Below are positions 50,979 through 60,283 of a DNA stretch of 64,000 nt, one piece after another. This stretch comes from Enterobacter cancerogenus (GTDB lineage: Bacteria > Pseudomonadota > Gammaproteobacteria > Enterobacterales > Enterobacteriaceae), in NCBI RefSeq assembly GCF_019047785.1, contig NZ_CP077290.1, positions 496,001 through 560,000 of the forward strand. Direction: 5' to 3'. A program made the position numbers and the translations under genes. The first letter of the stretch is position 1. Each line of letters begins with the position of its first letter. The notes under the pieces were generated by a model. It ran no database searches. It saw only the letters and a program-made list of their open reading frames with translations, and was not told the origin of the DNA.

Positions 50979-52289
50979 ATGCAACGTCTACATGCCTACC
51001 CCGACATCCGCGCGATGTTTCGCCGCCTGCTGATCGCCACCCTCACTGGCGTACTGGCCGCGCTGGCCGTGGCCCTGTTTCGGCATTCTATGTATCTGCT
51101 GGAGTGGCTGTTTCTCAGTAACAACAGCGGCAGCCTGGTGAACGCCGCCTCCGCATTATCGCCCTGGCGACGGGCATTAACGCCTGCACTCGGCGGGCTG
51201 GCCGCCGGACTAATGCTGTGGGGATGGCAACGCTTTACGGCACAGCGCCCGCACGCGCCCACGGATTATATGGAAGCGCTGGAGACCGGCGATGGGCAGT
51301 TTGACTATGGGGCCAGCCTGGTGAAATCGCTCGCCTCGCTGCTGGTGGTTGCCAGCGGCAGCGCCATTGGCCGGGAAGGTGCGATGATCCTGCTCGCCGC
51401 CCTCGCCGCCTCCTTCTTTGCCCAGCGCTTCACGCCAAAATCAGAGTGGAAGCTGTGGATCGCCTGCGGAGCCGCCGCCGGGATGGCAAGTGCCTACCAC
51501 GCGCCGCTGGCGGGCAGTCTGTTTATTGCAGAAATCCTCTTCGGGACGCTGATGCTGGCCTCCCTCGGGCCGGTGGTCATCGCCGCCGTGGTGGCATTGC
51601 TCACCACTCGTCTGTTAAGCCCCGGAGCCAACACGCTCTATGAGGTGCATCTTAGCCAGGCGCTCAGCGCAGCGGATTACTTTCTGATTGTCGGGATGGG
51701 GCTGATCGCGGGCGTCTGCGGTCCGCTGCTGATGTGGCTCATGACCTACAGCCACGCCCTGTTTTTGCGGCTGAAGCTGACGCCACCGTTGCAGCTGGCG
51801 CTTGGCGGGCTGATCGTCGGGTTACTGTCGATTATCACGCCTAAAGTGTGGGGCAATGGTTACAGCGTGGTGCAGGCCTTTCTTCTCGCGCCGCCGCTGC
51901 TGTCGGTGATTGCGGGGGTGTTTCTCTGCAAGCTGCTGGCGGTGCTGGCCAGTAGCGGCTCAGGCGCGCCGGGCGGGGTATTTACGCCCACGCTGTTTAT
52001 CGGCATGGGGACGGGCATGCTGTTTGCGCAGATTTTTGCGCTGTGGTTACCGGGCTCTGAAACGGCGATTTTACTGGGGCTGGCGGGAATGGCGACCTTG
52101 CTCGCGGCGACCACGCATGCGCCAATCATGTCGGCATTAATGGTATGCGAAATGACCGGGCAGTATGTCTTACTGCCCGGCCTGCTGGTTGCGTGCGTGG
52201 TCGCGTCGGTGCTTTCGCGGACGTTACGCCACGACTCTATCTACGGACAACATACCGCCGAGAGCAGAGAGGTCGACGTATTGCGCTAA
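50979..52289 (+). CDS. clcB: Voltage-gated ClC-type chloride channel/antiporter ClcB
   Basis: A 436-aa ClC family membrane protein. Selectivity motifs: [10 protein letters not shown] (gating Glu in GREGA instead of GREGP) and [14 protein letters not shown], with the helix-N segment near [16 protein letters not shown]. coli ClcB supports extreme acid resistance by chloride/proton movement. E. coli annotation starts at the internal MFRRLL (residue 13 here); either start is possible. The 3' end overlaps the convergent ynfK gene by 66 bp. Confidence 0.92.
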   Translation: MQRLHAYPDIRAMFRRLLIATLTGVLAALAVALFRHSMYLLEWLFLSNNSGSLVNAASALSPWRRALTPALGGLAAGLMLWGWQRFTAQRPHAPTDYMEALETGDGQFDYGASLVKSLASLLVVASGSAIGREGAMILLAALAASFFAQRFTPKSEWKLWIACGAAAGMASAYHAPLAGSLFIAEILFGTLMLASLGPVVIAAVVALLTTRLLSPGANTLYEVHLSQALSAADYFLIVGMGLIAGVCGPLLMWLMTYSHALFLRLKLTPPLQLALGGLIVGLLSIITPKVWGNGYSVVQAFLLAPPLLSVIAGVFLCKLLAVLASSGSGAPGGVFTPTLFIGMGTGMLFAQIFALWLPGSETAILLGLAGMATLLAATTHAPIMSALMVCEMTGQYVLLPGLLVACVVASVLSRTLRHDSIYGQHTAESREVDVLR

Positions 52290-52919
52290 CTCGCGCTGCT
52301 CGGCGCGCGGCAGGTAAGGCAGTTCGCCCACCAGCGGCCCGGGTAATTTTTTGCTGAGCACGTCAATGATTTCAGCGTAATGCGCCAGCCCCGGGTTAAT
52401 GCGGTTCGCCACCCAGCCAATCAGCGGCAGGCCGTCGTTTGCGATAGCCTGGGCCGTGAGCAGCGCATGGTTGATGCACCCTTCCTGGATCCCCACCACC
52501 ATCACCACCGGCAGCTGTTCCTGCACCACCCACTCCGAGAGCGGACGCAAATCGTTCATCAGGCTGCGCCAGCCGCCGGTGCCTTCAACCACCACGTGAT
52601 CCACTTGCGCGCTGAGGTTCGCCAGCCCATCGGATAACAACGTGTAATTGATCAGGCCACTGTGCGCCACGCTGCTTTCATCTTCGCTTAACGCAATCGG
52701 ATTGACCGCATGATAAGGCAGTTCCAGGGATGAGACGCTTTGCAGGACCAGAGCATCTTTATTGCGCAGCCCCTCTGGCGTCTCTTTACTGCCTTTTGCG
52801 ACCGGCTTGTAGCCTGCAACGCGTTTATTGCTCGCCGCCAGGGCCTGCAATAGCGCGCGGGATACAACAGTCTTCCCGACAGAAGTATCAGTACCAGTTA
52901 CAAAGAAACGCTTAAGCAT
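52224..52919 (-). CDS. ynfK: Dethiobiotin synthetase paralogue (BioD2)
   Basis: A 231-aa ATP-dependent carboxylate-amine ligase fold: P-loop [10 protein letters not shown], Mg/ATP motif [27 protein letters not shown], and the guanine-like base-binding [10 protein letters not shown]. It closely follows E. coli YnfK/BioD2. The main biotin enzyme is BioD; this copy may act as a backup. The terminal 66 bp run antiparallel through the end of clcB. Confidence 0.93.
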   Translation of the reverse strand: MLKRFFVTGTDTSVGKTVVSRALLQALAASNKRVAGYKPVAKGSKETPEGLRNKDALVLQSVSSLELPYHAVNPIALSEDESSVAHSGLINYTLLSDGLANLSAQVDHVVVEGTGGWRSLMNDLRPLSEWVVQEQLPVVMVVGIQEGCINHALLTAQAIANDGLPLIGWVANRINPGLAHYAEIIDVLSKKLPGPLVGELPYLPRAEQRELAQYVDLSALGGMLSVDRVVA

Positions 52920-53049
52920 GACTCACTCCACCCCTTGGGTATGCTTTGAAAATATAAACCAGGTAAATAATTCAGTGGAGGAAGTCTACGGGATGCCTGC
53001 GCTACCCGGCTTGAGATAGCGCAATTTTTCGTACATCTCTGGAAAAGAG

Positions 53050-54270
53050 TTAACCCTGAAGCAAACGGATCAGTAAAGAACCGTTATACATTGCGTCTTT
53101 GACCAGCGCCGCGCCGGCCATAGTGCCCTGGTTAGAAAACTGGGTGCTTTCAACCACGATATTCTTGCTGTACGCGGGCAGAGATTGCTGGTTGATGCAG
53201 GCGGATATCGTCGGAAAGAGAATATCGGGTGCCTGGCTCAGCGGCGAACCAATCAGAATTTTTTGTGGATTAAAGAGATTGACCATGATGGCGAGGATCC
53301 GGCCCACGTTATTCCCCACGCCGGTAATGATGTCCTTCGCCAGCAGATCGCCCTGCTGCGCGGCGGCGCACAGGGAGTCGACGGTTAAGGGCTGGCCGTG
53401 AAGCGAGGAACTCATCGACTGGCTCAGACGCACCTGCGCCAGCTCCAGCACGCTTTCTACACTGGCAATGGTTTCCAGGCAGCCGTGGTTGCCGCAATAG
53501 CAGCGCTTACCGTACGGATCGACCTGAGTATGACCAATTTCAACCAGGCTACTGCTTCCGGCATGCAGCAAGCGTCCGTCGGTAATCACGCCGGCCCCGA
53601 CGTTATGATCGATAACCACCTGAATCACGTCCCGCGCGCCGCGCGAGGCACCAAACAAGGCTTCCGCCATCGTCCAGGCGCTGATGTCGTGCTGAATATA
53701 GACGGGCACCCCGGTATGGCTCTCCAGCACATCGCCAAGGGGCATCTCTTTCACGCCGTCGTAAAACGGCATGCGATGCACAATGCCATTTTCCGTATCA
53801 ATGATGCCGGGCAGGGTGATGGCGATCGCCGTCAGGCGCTCAAGGCGCTGCTGATGGCGTATAAAAAATTGGTCGATATGAGTGAGAATGGCGTCAAGGA
53901 GCGGCTGTTCGGCATCAAGCGGCAGATCCAGACGGTCTTCCACCACCAGCTTGCTGCTTAAATCACGCAGGGCAAGGAAGATTTCACCGCGGCTTATGCG
54001 CATCGAGAGGTAATGCCAGGCCTCGGTTTCGACAATCAGCCCTACCGCCGGACGTCCACGGCTGCCCGGCTCCTGGATTTCTGTCTCCTGAACAAGATGG
54101 GCTTCCAGCATTTCGCGAACAATTTTCGTGATACTGGCAGGCGCCAGTTGAGCCAGGCGCGAAAGATCGATGCGCGAAACCGGTCCGAGCTGATCAATCA
54201 GGCGATACACCGCGCCAGCGTTGGTCTGCTTAATCTGATCAATATGCCCTGGCTGACTATCAGCAACCAC
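53050..54270 (-). CDS. dgsA: Mlc (DgsA), glucose-responsive repressor
   Basis: A 406-aa ROK-family repressor of sugar PTS genes (ptsG, ptsHI, manXYZ, malT) relieved when dephosphorylated EIICB-Glc sequesters it. N-terminal helix-turn-helix: SRIDLSRLAQLAPASITKIV. ROK/zinc region: GHTQVDPYGKRCYCGNHGC with three zinc Cys and His. The C-terminal amphipathic tail is LLIRLLQG. I chose GTG 54270 (GGGAGTACGAG upstream), giving exactly the 406 aa of E. coli Mlc; the ATG at 54330 would extend through a putative operator. Confidence 0.95.
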   Translation of the reverse strand: MVADSQPGHIDQIKQTNAGAVYRLIDQLGPVSRIDLSRLAQLAPASITKIVREMLEAHLVQETEIQEPGSRGRPAVGLIVETEAWHYLSMRISRGEIFLALRDLSSKLVVEDRLDLPLDAEQPLLDAILTHIDQFFIRHQQRLERLTAIAITLPGIIDTENGIVHRMPFYDGVKEMPLGDVLESHTGVPVYIQHDISAWTMAEALFGASRGARDVIQVVIDHNVGAGVITDGRLLHAGSSSLVEIGHTQVDPYGKRCYCGNHGCLETIASVESVLELAQVRLSQSMSSSLHGQPLTVDSLCAAAQQGDLLAKDIITGVGNNVGRILAIMVNLFNPQKILIGSPLSQAPDILFPTISACINQQSLPAYSKNIVVESTQFSNQGTMAGAALVKDAMYNGSLLIRLLQG

Positions 54271-54281
54271 CTCGTACTCCC

Positions 54282-54303
54282 TTATTTTCGAGCTTCGAAA
54301 TAA
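54282..54303 (-). promoter_or_regulatory. Candidate Mlc/NagC-type operator in the mlc leader
   Basis: A 22-bp near-perfect palindrome, TTATTTTCGAGC followed by TTCGAAATAA, with the TTATTT...AAATAA ends typical of Mlc and NagC binding sites. It lies 12 bp upstream of the mlc GTG. E. coli mlc is autoregulated. The palindrome is seen; binding is inferred. Confidence 0.6.
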
Positions 54304-54397
54304 ACTGTGGGCTATGGTGAAGCACTTCAATGGCCGCCGTCAAATTTTTACTTAGCCATGTGATTTACAGCACATTTCTGCCCTCTTTTCCCTGTAT

Positions 54398-55297
54398 TTA
54401 TCGCCCCTGTGAGGCGCTGATAAGCTGCTTTTTAAAACGCTGTGCCGCCTGGCTCAGTTCATGATGTTTTGACCACACCAGCCACATCTCAGAGACCGCA
54501 TCCTCTTCGGCAAGCGCAACCCAGCGCATCTCGCGCAGCTGCACCCGCTTAAAGGAGGCCGGCAAGATCGAAACCCCCAGCCCTGCCGCCACCAGGCCGA
54601 TAATCGTCATCGCCTCTCCCACCTCCTGGGCGATCGTTGGCCTGAGATCGTAGCGACGCAGTAATCCAAGGATATCATCATACAGGCCTGTGCCCACCTG
54701 CGGATCAAAAAAGACAAACGGCTCAGCTGCCAGCTCTGTCAGGGTGACGACGGGCTTTGCGGCCAGCGGATGATCGCGCGGGATCATCGCCATCAGCGGC
54801 TCGCGCAGGATAACCTCCCACGCCAGCGTGTCGGGGAGCAGAGTATTGCGCATCAGCCCGAGGTCAAGCGACCCCTCGTTGAGGGGCGAAATTTGCTCAC
54901 GGGTATTAATTTCGCGGGTCTGAATATGCACGTACGGAGAGTGACGGCGAAACGAGGAAAGCGTGGCCGATACTGCACCGATAAAGGGTGCCGAGGAGGT
55001 AAAACCGATGCGTAACTCCCCCGTTTCGCCCAGGTACAGGCGTTCCGCCCTGGCGGCGGCGTCGTTCACCAGGCCCAGAATGTGTCGGCTATCGGCAAGA
55101 AACTGCCTGCCCGCCGCGGTCAGGCTTACGCTGCGGTTAGTCCTGGCGAGCAGGCGTGCACCAATCTGCTGCTCGAGGATCTGAATTTGCTGGCTCAACG
55201 GGGGCTGGGAGATATTCAGACGCGCGGCGGCGCGGCCAAAATGCAGCTCCTCAGCGACCGCGACGAAGTAACGTAGGTGACGCAGCTCGATATTCAT
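54398..55297 (-). CDS. ynfL: LysR-family regulator YnfL
   Basis: A 299-aa LysR regulator: HTH RHLRYFVAVAEELHFGRAAA and LNISQPPLSQQIQILEQQIG; effector domain with IGFTSSAPFIGAVSATLSSF and EAMTIIGLVAAGLGVSILPA. Matches E. coli YnfL (297 aa), divergent from ynfM, which it probably controls across the 120-bp AT-rich region 55298-55417. Inducer unknown. Confidence 0.92.
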   Translation of the reverse strand: MNIELRHLRYFVAVAEELHFGRAAARLNISQPPLSQQIQILEQQIGARLLARTNRSVSLTAAGRQFLADSRHILGLVNDAAARAERLYLGETGELRIGFTSSAPFIGAVSATLSSFRRHSPYVHIQTREINTREQISPLNEGSLDLGLMRNTLLPDTLAWEVILREPLMAMIPRDHPLAAKPVVTLTELAAEPFVFFDPQVGTGLYDDILGLLRRYDLRPTIAQEVGEAMTIIGLVAAGLGVSILPASFKRVQLREMRWVALAEEDAVSEMWLVWSKHHELSQAAQRFKKQLISASQGR

Positions 55298-55417
55298 ATT
55301 TATAAAGTATCATTTGAGATTATTAATATATTAGACAGAATATTTACATTTTCCTACTCTGATCCTGTGATCATATTCGTCACCCGTCATCCCGGGGATG
55401 TTAAGCAAGGAAACCGT

Positions 55418-56671
55418 GTGAGTCGTACATCTACCCTCGATATCGATCCGGCAAGCGATATCGATGATTTACCCCCAGCAGCACAGCCGGTGCAGTTCAT
55501 CAAACGTGGTACCCCTCAGTTTATGCGCGTCACGCTGGCGCTCTTTTCGGCCGGTCTGGCCACCTTTGCCCTGCTCTACTGCGTTCAGCCCATCCTGCCC
55601 GTTTTATCCCATGAGTTTGGCGTCTCGCCTGCCACCAGCAGTATTTCGCTCTCCATTTCAACCGGCATGCTGGCGGTGGGCCTGCTGTTCACCGGACCAC
55701 TTTCAGATGCGATAGGCCGTAAACAGGTGATGGTCACGGCGCTTATGCTGGCGTCCGTATGCACGCTCTTGTCCACCATGATGACCAGCTGGCACGGCAT
55801 TCTGGTGATGCGCGCCCTGATTGGCTTATCGCTGAGCGGCGTGGCGGCAGTTGGCATGACCTACCTCAGCGAAGAGATCCACCCGAGCTTCGTCGCGTTC
55901 TCGATGGGGCTGTACATCAGCGGAAACTCCATCGGCGGGATGAGCGGGCGTCTGCTGAGCGGTGTCTTTACCGACTTCTTTAACTGGCGCATTGCGCTGG
56001 CGGTGATTGGTCTCTTCGCCCTTGCCGCCGCGCTGATGTTCTGGAAAATTTTGCCCGCGTCACGCCACTTCCGCCCGACGTCCCTGCGCCCGAAAACGCT
56101 GTTTATCAATTTCCGTCTGCACTGGCGGGATAAAGGGCTGCCGCGTTTATTCCTGACCGGTTTCCTGCTGATGGGGTCGTTTGTCACGCTGTTTAATTAC
56201 ATCGGCTACCGTCTGATGCTCTCCCCGTGGCACCTGAGCCAGGCGGTGGTGGGTCTGCTGTCTGTCGCCTATCTGACCGGCACCTGGAGTTCACCGAAAG
56301 CCGGAGCGATGACTGCACGGTTTGGCCGTGGCCCCGTGATGCTGGTTTCAACCGCGGTGATGCTGCTCGGTCTGCTGATGACGCTGTTCTCTTCCCTGTG
56401 GCTGATTTTTACCGGTATGCTGCTTTTCTCTGCCGGTTTTTTTGCCGCCCACTCCGTCGCCAGCAGCTGGATTGGCCCGCGCGCCCGCCGTGCCAAAGGC
56501 CAGGCGTCGTCACTGTATCTCTTTAGCTATTATCTCGGCTCAAGCATTGCCGGGACGCTCGGCGGCGTCTTCTGGCATAACTACGGCTGGAACGGCGTCG
56601 GCGGGTTTATCGCCCTGATGCTGTGTGCGGCACTGCTGGTGGGCGGGAGTTTGCATAAACGACTGAAATAG
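55418..56671 (+). CDS. ynfM: MFS transporter YnfM
   Basis: A 417-aa MFS permease with about 12 membrane segments and the loop motif TGPLSDAIGRKQVMV. GTG 55418 (MSRTSTLDID) with AAGGAAA upstream gives exactly the length of E. coli YnfM; the 55277 start would begin inside the divergent regulator's leader. E. coli YnfM has been linked to arabinose/acid or drug efflux, unproven here. Controlled region shared with ynfL. Confidence 0.92.
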   Translation: MSRTSTLDIDPASDIDDLPPAAQPVQFIKRGTPQFMRVTLALFSAGLATFALLYCVQPILPVLSHEFGVSPATSSISLSISTGMLAVGLLFTGPLSDAIGRKQVMVTALMLASVCTLLSTMMTSWHGILVMRALIGLSLSGVAAVGMTYLSEEIHPSFVAFSMGLYISGNSIGGMSGRLLSGVFTDFFNWRIALAVIGLFALAAALMFWKILPASRHFRPTSLRPKTLFINFRLHWRDKGLPRLFLTGFLLMGSFVTLFNYIGYRLMLSPWHLSQAVVGLLSVAYLTGTWSSPKAGAMTARFGRGPVMLVSTAVMLLGLLMTLFSSLWLIFTGMLLFSAGFFAAHSVASSWIGPRARRAKGQASSLYLFSYYLGSSIAGTLGGVFWHNYGWNGVGGFIALMLCAALLVGGSLHKRLK

Positions 56672-56781
56672 TCCTGGAGTCCCTTCTTTCTGGTGCAGGA
56701 AATGTGCAGGGTTTGTGTTGAAATTTTGTTACTATCCACGAACGCTCCTGAAAACATTCCCATCCAGAAGGAAGAACAAGA

Positions 56782-58269
56782 ATGGAAAAAAATCCGCAAT
56801 ACCAACAACTTGTAAAAGTATTCCAGCGTCTCTCCCGTTTCTCCCACCTCTCCTCCATCGCCAGCTGGGATATGTTTACCATGATGCCTCCGGGCGGAAG
56901 CGCCGCGCGCGGTGAAGCCCTGGCGGAGATGAGCGTTCTGCAACATCAGATCCTGACCGATAAAAAAGTGGGCGACTGGCTGGCAGCGGCGGCGCAGGAG
57001 GATCTGAATGACGTTGAACAGGCTAATCTGCGCGAAATGACGCGCCATTACCAGCAGGCCTCGCTGTTGCCGGAATCGCTGGTAGAGGCCAAATCGCTGG
57101 CGGGAAGCAAGTGTGAACATGCCTGGCGTACCCAACGTCCCGCCAATGACTGGCAGGGTTTTTCTGCCAATCTGAAAGAGGTAGTCAAGCTCAGCCGCGA
57201 AGAGGCGCGTCTGCGCGCCGAGTCTAAAGGCTGTTCGCCTTACGATGCCCTGCTGGATATTTTTGAACCCGATATGACCAGCGCTCGCCTCGACGTACTG
57301 TTTGGCGATATGAAATCCTGGCTGCCGGACCTGCTGGCAAACGTTGTTGAAAAGCAGGCTCAGCAGTCGTTCGTTCCGCCGCAGGGGCCTTTCCCGACGG
57401 CGACGCAGCGTGAGCTGGGGCTGGAAGCCATGAAGATGCTTGGCTTCGACTTTAACAGTGGTCGTCTGGACGTCAGCGCGCATCCGTTCTGCGGCGGTGT
57501 GCCGGAAGATGTGCGCATCACCACCCGCTATGATGAGAACGAACTGCTCAGCGCCCTGTTTGGCGTGATCCATGAAACCGGCCATGCCCGTTACGAACAA
57601 AACCTGCCCCGCGCCTGGGCCGGTCAGCCCATTGCGCTGGCGCGTTCCACGGCCATCCACGAATCCCAGAGCCTGTTCTTCGAGATGCAGTTGGGGCGCA
57701 GTAACGCCTTCCTGAAGCACCTGCTCCCGGCGGTGCATGCCCGTTTCGGCAGCCAGGCGGCCTTTAGCGAAGAGAACTTCACCGCCTGGAACCAGCGCGT
57801 TAAACCGGGCTACATACGTGTCGATGCCGACGAAGTGAGTTATCCCGCGCATGTGGTGTTGCGTTATGAAATTGAACGTTCGTTGATTAATGGCGAGATT
57901 GAAGTGGATGATATTCCGGCCCTGTGGGATGAAAAAATGCAGGCCTGGCTCGGACTGTCCACCAAAGACAACTATCGCAACGGTTGCATGCAGGATATCC
58001 ACTGGACCGACGGCGGCTTCGGCTACTTCCCGTCCTACACGCTGGGGGCGATGTACGCCGCACAGCTGTTCCACGCCGCCAGTACGGCGCTGCCTGGCCT
58101 GCAGGCCTCTATCGCTGAGGGTGATTTCAGCGCTCTGTTTGACTGGCTGCGCCAGAACATCTGGCAACACGGTAGCCGCTTCACCACCTCACAGCTGATC
58201 GCTCAGGCCACCGGCGAAGATCTTAACGTTCGCTATTTCCGCGAGCATCTGACCTCACGCTACCTGTAA
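56782..58269 (+). CDS. M32-family thermostable carboxypeptidase (Taq type)
   Basis: A 495-aa zinc metallocarboxypeptidase. Zinc motif HETGH at residues 264-268 with downstream Glu in TAIHESQSLFFE. Family-specific segments: LSSIASWDMFTMMPPGG, CGGVPEDVRITTRYDE, VSYPAHVVLRYEIERSLING, DIHWTDGGFGYFPSYTLGAM. It releases C-terminal residues from peptides, with broad specificity but not past Pro. E. coli K-12 lacks it at this place, where asr follows ynfM directly. ATG 56782 with AAGGAAG upstream. The 529-codon ORF on the other strand is a shadow. Confidence 0.92.
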   Translation: MEKNPQYQQLVKVFQRLSRFSHLSSIASWDMFTMMPPGGSAARGEALAEMSVLQHQILTDKKVGDWLAAAAQEDLNDVEQANLREMTRHYQQASLLPESLVEAKSLAGSKCEHAWRTQRPANDWQGFSANLKEVVKLSREEARLRAESKGCSPYDALLDIFEPDMTSARLDVLFGDMKSWLPDLLANVVEKQAQQSFVPPQGPFPTATQRELGLEAMKMLGFDFNSGRLDVSAHPFCGGVPEDVRITTRYDENELLSALFGVIHETGHARYEQNLPRAWAGQPIALARSTAIHESQSLFFEMQLGRSNAFLKHLLPAVHARFGSQAAFSEENFTAWNQRVKPGYIRVDADEVSYPAHVVLRYEIERSLINGEIEVDDIPALWDEKMQAWLGLSTKDNYRNGCMQDIHWTDGGFGYFPSYTLGAMYAAQLFHAASTALPGLQASIAEGDFSALFDWLRQNIWQHGSRFTTSQLIAQATGEDLNVRYFREHLTSRYL

Positions 58270-58276
58270 CCGCCTT

Positions 58277-58296
58277 CGCCGGGTTCGTACCCGGCG
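58277..58296 (+). terminator. Terminator after the M32 carboxypeptidase
   Basis: CGCCGGGT-TCGT-ACCCGGCG, a perfect 8-bp stem with a tetraloop, 8 bp after the stop codon. No T-run follows. Confidence 0.65.
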
Positions 58297-58299
58297 TTG

Positions 58300-58361
58300 T
58301 ACATATGGTTACACGCGGATACCAATCACTCACGGAAACCCAGAATTTACAGGGATATAGT
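58300..58361 (+). promoter_or_regulatory. asr promoter with RstA box
   Basis: TACATATGGTTACA (58300-58313) matches the RstA consensus TACATNTNGTTACA completely. A -10-like TATAGT lies at 58356-58361, putting the box roughly 60 bp upstream of the expected start. In E. coli asr is strongly induced by acid through RstBA, so the site fits known regulation. Confidence 0.8.
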
Positions 58362-58417
58362 TATTTCAACGGCCCCGCAGTGGGGTTAACTGAAAAACCA
58401 AATTCGAGGGTATGAAC

Positions 58418-58786
58418 ATGAAAAAAGTATTAGCTCTGGTTGTTGCCGCTGCTATGGGTCTGTCTTCTGCTGCGTTCGCTGCAGAAACTACCGCGACGCC
58501 TGCTGCTGCGCCAACGACCACTACCGCTGCTCCGGCTAAAACCGTTCACCATAAAAAGCATCACAAAGCGGCTAAACCTGCTGCAGAGCAGAAAGCGCAG
58601 GCAGCGAAGAAGCACCACAAAAAAGCAACCAAGCCTGCGGTAGAGCAGAAAGCACAGGCGGCGAAAAAGCATCACAAAAAAGCGACCAAGCCAGCGGCTG
58701 AACAGAAAGCGCAGGCCGCTAAAAAGCATCACAAAAAAGCGGTAAAACACGAAACGGCTAAACCTGCTGCACAGCCAGCAGCATAA
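58418..58786 (+). CDS. asr: Acid shock protein Asr
   Basis: A 122-aa periplasmic basic protein: signal peptide [20 protein letters not shown] ending AFA, then an Ala/Thr/Pro region and a Lys/His-rich tail of three 19-residue repeats ([19 protein letters not shown] type). It is longer than E. coli Asr (102 aa) because of the extra repeat. The high Lys and His content suits proton or anionic-surface buffering at acid pH. Start ATG 58418 is chosen because GAGGG is 7 bp upstream; the ATG at 58412 is too near. Confidence 0.95.
   Translation: MKKVLALVVAAAMGLSSAAFAAETTATPAAAPTTTTAAPAKTVHHKKHHKAAKPAAEQKAQAAKKHHKKATKPAVEQKAQAAKKHHKKATKPAAEQKAQAAKKHHKKAVKHETAKPAAQPAA
58586..58756 (+). repeat. Three 57-bp tandem repeats inside asr
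   Basis: Units starting at 58586, 58643 and 58700 encode [20 protein letters not shown] nearly identically; the third diverges after KKHHKKA. Confidence 0.85.
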
Positions 58787-58828
58787 GCGTACACGCTGAA
58801 CCGTGTCCTTCGGAACACGTTGGTAAAC

Positions 58829-58860
58829 CGGCGCTGAACAGATTGTCAGCGCCGTTTTTT
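58829..58860 (+). terminator. Intrinsic terminator of asr
   Basis: CGGCGCTGA-N8-TCAGCGCCG followed by TTTTTT, 43 bp after the asr stop. A strong terminator placed just before ydgU. Confidence 0.93.
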
Positions 58861-58873
58861 ATCCGGAGGGCGT

Positions 58874-58957
58874 ATGCTGCGACGCTATCGGTTTGAGCTC
58901 ATTCTTATCTTCCTTATTTTATGCGCGCTCATCGCAAGCCATTTTTATCTTTCCTGA
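58874..58957 (+). CDS. ydgU: Small membrane protein YdgU
   Basis: A 27-aa ORF (MLRRYRFELILIFLILCALI...) with one hydrophobic helix and a positively charged N-terminus. It matches E. coli YdgU (27 aa, same position beside asr, from memory). GGAGGG lies 4 bp before the ATG. It starts 14 bp after the asr terminator, so its message depends on terminator read-through or its own promoter. Function unknown. Confidence 0.85.
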   Translation: MLRRYRFELILIFLILCALIASHFYLS

Positions 58958-59058
58958 CTGTAGCACGCTGATTTTACTCCCACTTTAGCGCCGTCCCGTC
59001 TATAGTATTTTTACAGGGTTCACTTTTAATAATCATAATTACCCCACCAGAGTGTGAT

Positions 59059-59880
59059 ATGCGTAAATCTGTTGTGCTGTTACTGGGAACGTTTGGGCTT
59101 TTTTCTGGCTTTACCCATGCGGATGATGGTGATGAAAGCGTCATAAGCGCGAAAGAGGTCAAGACGCTGTTTTTTGGTCATGACGACCGCACGCGCGTTG
59201 CCGATCCCACTCAGGCCCCCTGGGATGCCATCGGTCAACTGGAGACCGCCAGCGGTAACCTCTGTACCGCCACGCTCATTACCCCTAAGCTTGCCCTGAC
59301 GGCAGGCCACTGCCTGCTCACCCCTCCCAACGGGAAACCGGACAAAGCCGTCGCCCTGCGCTTCGTGTCGCTAAAAGGGATATGGCGCTATGAAATCCAC
59401 GGGATTGAAGGCCGCGTTGATCCGTCGCTCGGTAAAAGGCTCAAGCCCGATGGCGATGGCTGGATCGTGCCGCCTGCGGCTGCTTCATGGGATTTTGGTC
59501 TGATCGTGCTGCGTTATCCGCCGTCGGGCATTACCCCGCTGCCGTTGTTTGAGGGAGACAAAGCGGCGCTCACCGCCGCGCTGAAAGCGGCCGACCGCAA
59601 AGTCACGCAGTCAGGCTACCCTGTCGATCATCTGGATGCGCTTTATACCCACACGGACTGCGTCGTCACAGGCTGGGCGCAAAACAGCGTGCTTTCGCAT
59701 CAGTGCGATACCTTACCGGGAGATAGCGGCTCGCCGCTGATGTTAAAAACCGACAACGGCTGGCAGTTAATCGGGGTACAAAGCTCTGCGCCCGCCGCCA
59801 AAGACCGCTGGCGTGCCGATAACCGCGCGCTCTCCGTGACCGGCTTTCGTGACAAGCTCGACACACTGGCGCAGCAGTAA
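59059..59880 (+). CDS. ydgD: Trypsin-like serine protease YdgD
   Basis: A 273-aa secreted S1-family protease. Signal peptide [20 protein letters not shown] (cleavage near AD). Catalytic His in [10 protein letters not shown], Asp in WDFGLIVL, Ser in [11 protein letters not shown]. Extra Cys pairs (GNLCTA/GHC; TDCVV/HQCDT) likely form disulfides. E. coli YdgD has the same length. Substrate unknown. Followed by a strong hairpin. Confidence 0.93.
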   Translation: MRKSVVLLLGTFGLFSGFTHADDGDESVISAKEVKTLFFGHDDRTRVADPTQAPWDAIGQLETASGNLCTATLITPKLALTAGHCLLTPPNGKPDKAVALRFVSLKGIWRYEIHGIEGRVDPSLGKRLKPDGDGWIVPPAAASWDFGLIVLRYPPSGITPLPLFEGDKAALTAALKAADRKVTQSGYPVDHLDALYTHTDCVVTGWAQNSVLSHQCDTLPGDSGSPLMLKTDNGWQLIGVQSSAPAAKDRWRADNRALSVTGFRDKLDTLAQQ

Positions 59881-59909
59881 CGTCTTTTTTCGTCTCCCTC
59901 AAACGTAAC

Positions 59910-59934
59910 ACAGGCAGCGAATGTCGCTGCCTGT
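59910..59934. terminator. Bidirectional hairpin between ydgD and mdtI
   Basis: ACAGGCAGCG-AATGT... with perfect complementary arm CGCTGCCTGT, a 10-bp stem and 5-nt loop between convergent genes. Confidence 0.75.
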
Positions 59935-59953
59935 AAACATTGGTGGAGCGGGA

Positions 59954-60283
59954 TCAGGCGAATTTAATCATGATCATGCCCGCCAGTAACAGCACCAGCC
60001 CTATCCAGCCTTTGTTATTTAAACGCTGACCGAACAGGATCCAGCCCGCGGCCAGAGTGGCGGCGATACCGAATCCGCCCCAGAGCGCATACGCCACGGA
60101 GAGATCGATGCCTTTCACCGCCTGTGACAGGGCGCTAAACGCCCCGAGAACGGCAGCAATCGACATCAGGCCGTAAAACTTACGGCGAAAACCGTCCGAG
60201 AACTTCAAAAAAACGTTAGCCGCAATTTCCAGCACGATAGCGAGTCCCAGCCAGGCCGCATGGATCCATTCAAACTGCTGCAT
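59954..60283 (-). CDS. mdtI: Spermidine export protein MdtI
   Basis: A 109-aa small-multidrug-resistance protein with four membrane helices; the key acidic residue lies in [19 protein letters not shown] (Glu). It works only together with MdtJ to excrete spermidine. Its start overlaps the mdtJ stop by 14 bp, as in the E. coli mdtJI operon. Polyamine control is shared with speG in this window. Confidence 0.95.
   Translation of the reverse strand: MQQFEWIHAAWLGLAIVLEIAANVFLKFSDGFRRKFYGLMSIAAVLGAFSALSQAVKGIDLSVAYALWGGFGIAATLAAGWILFGQRLNNKGWIGLVLLLAGMIMIKFA

Noticed and set aside
56581..58170. 529-codon ORF on the minus strand
   Set aside because: Antisense to the complete M32 carboxypeptidase; composition is that of a shadow frame and no domain is recognisable.
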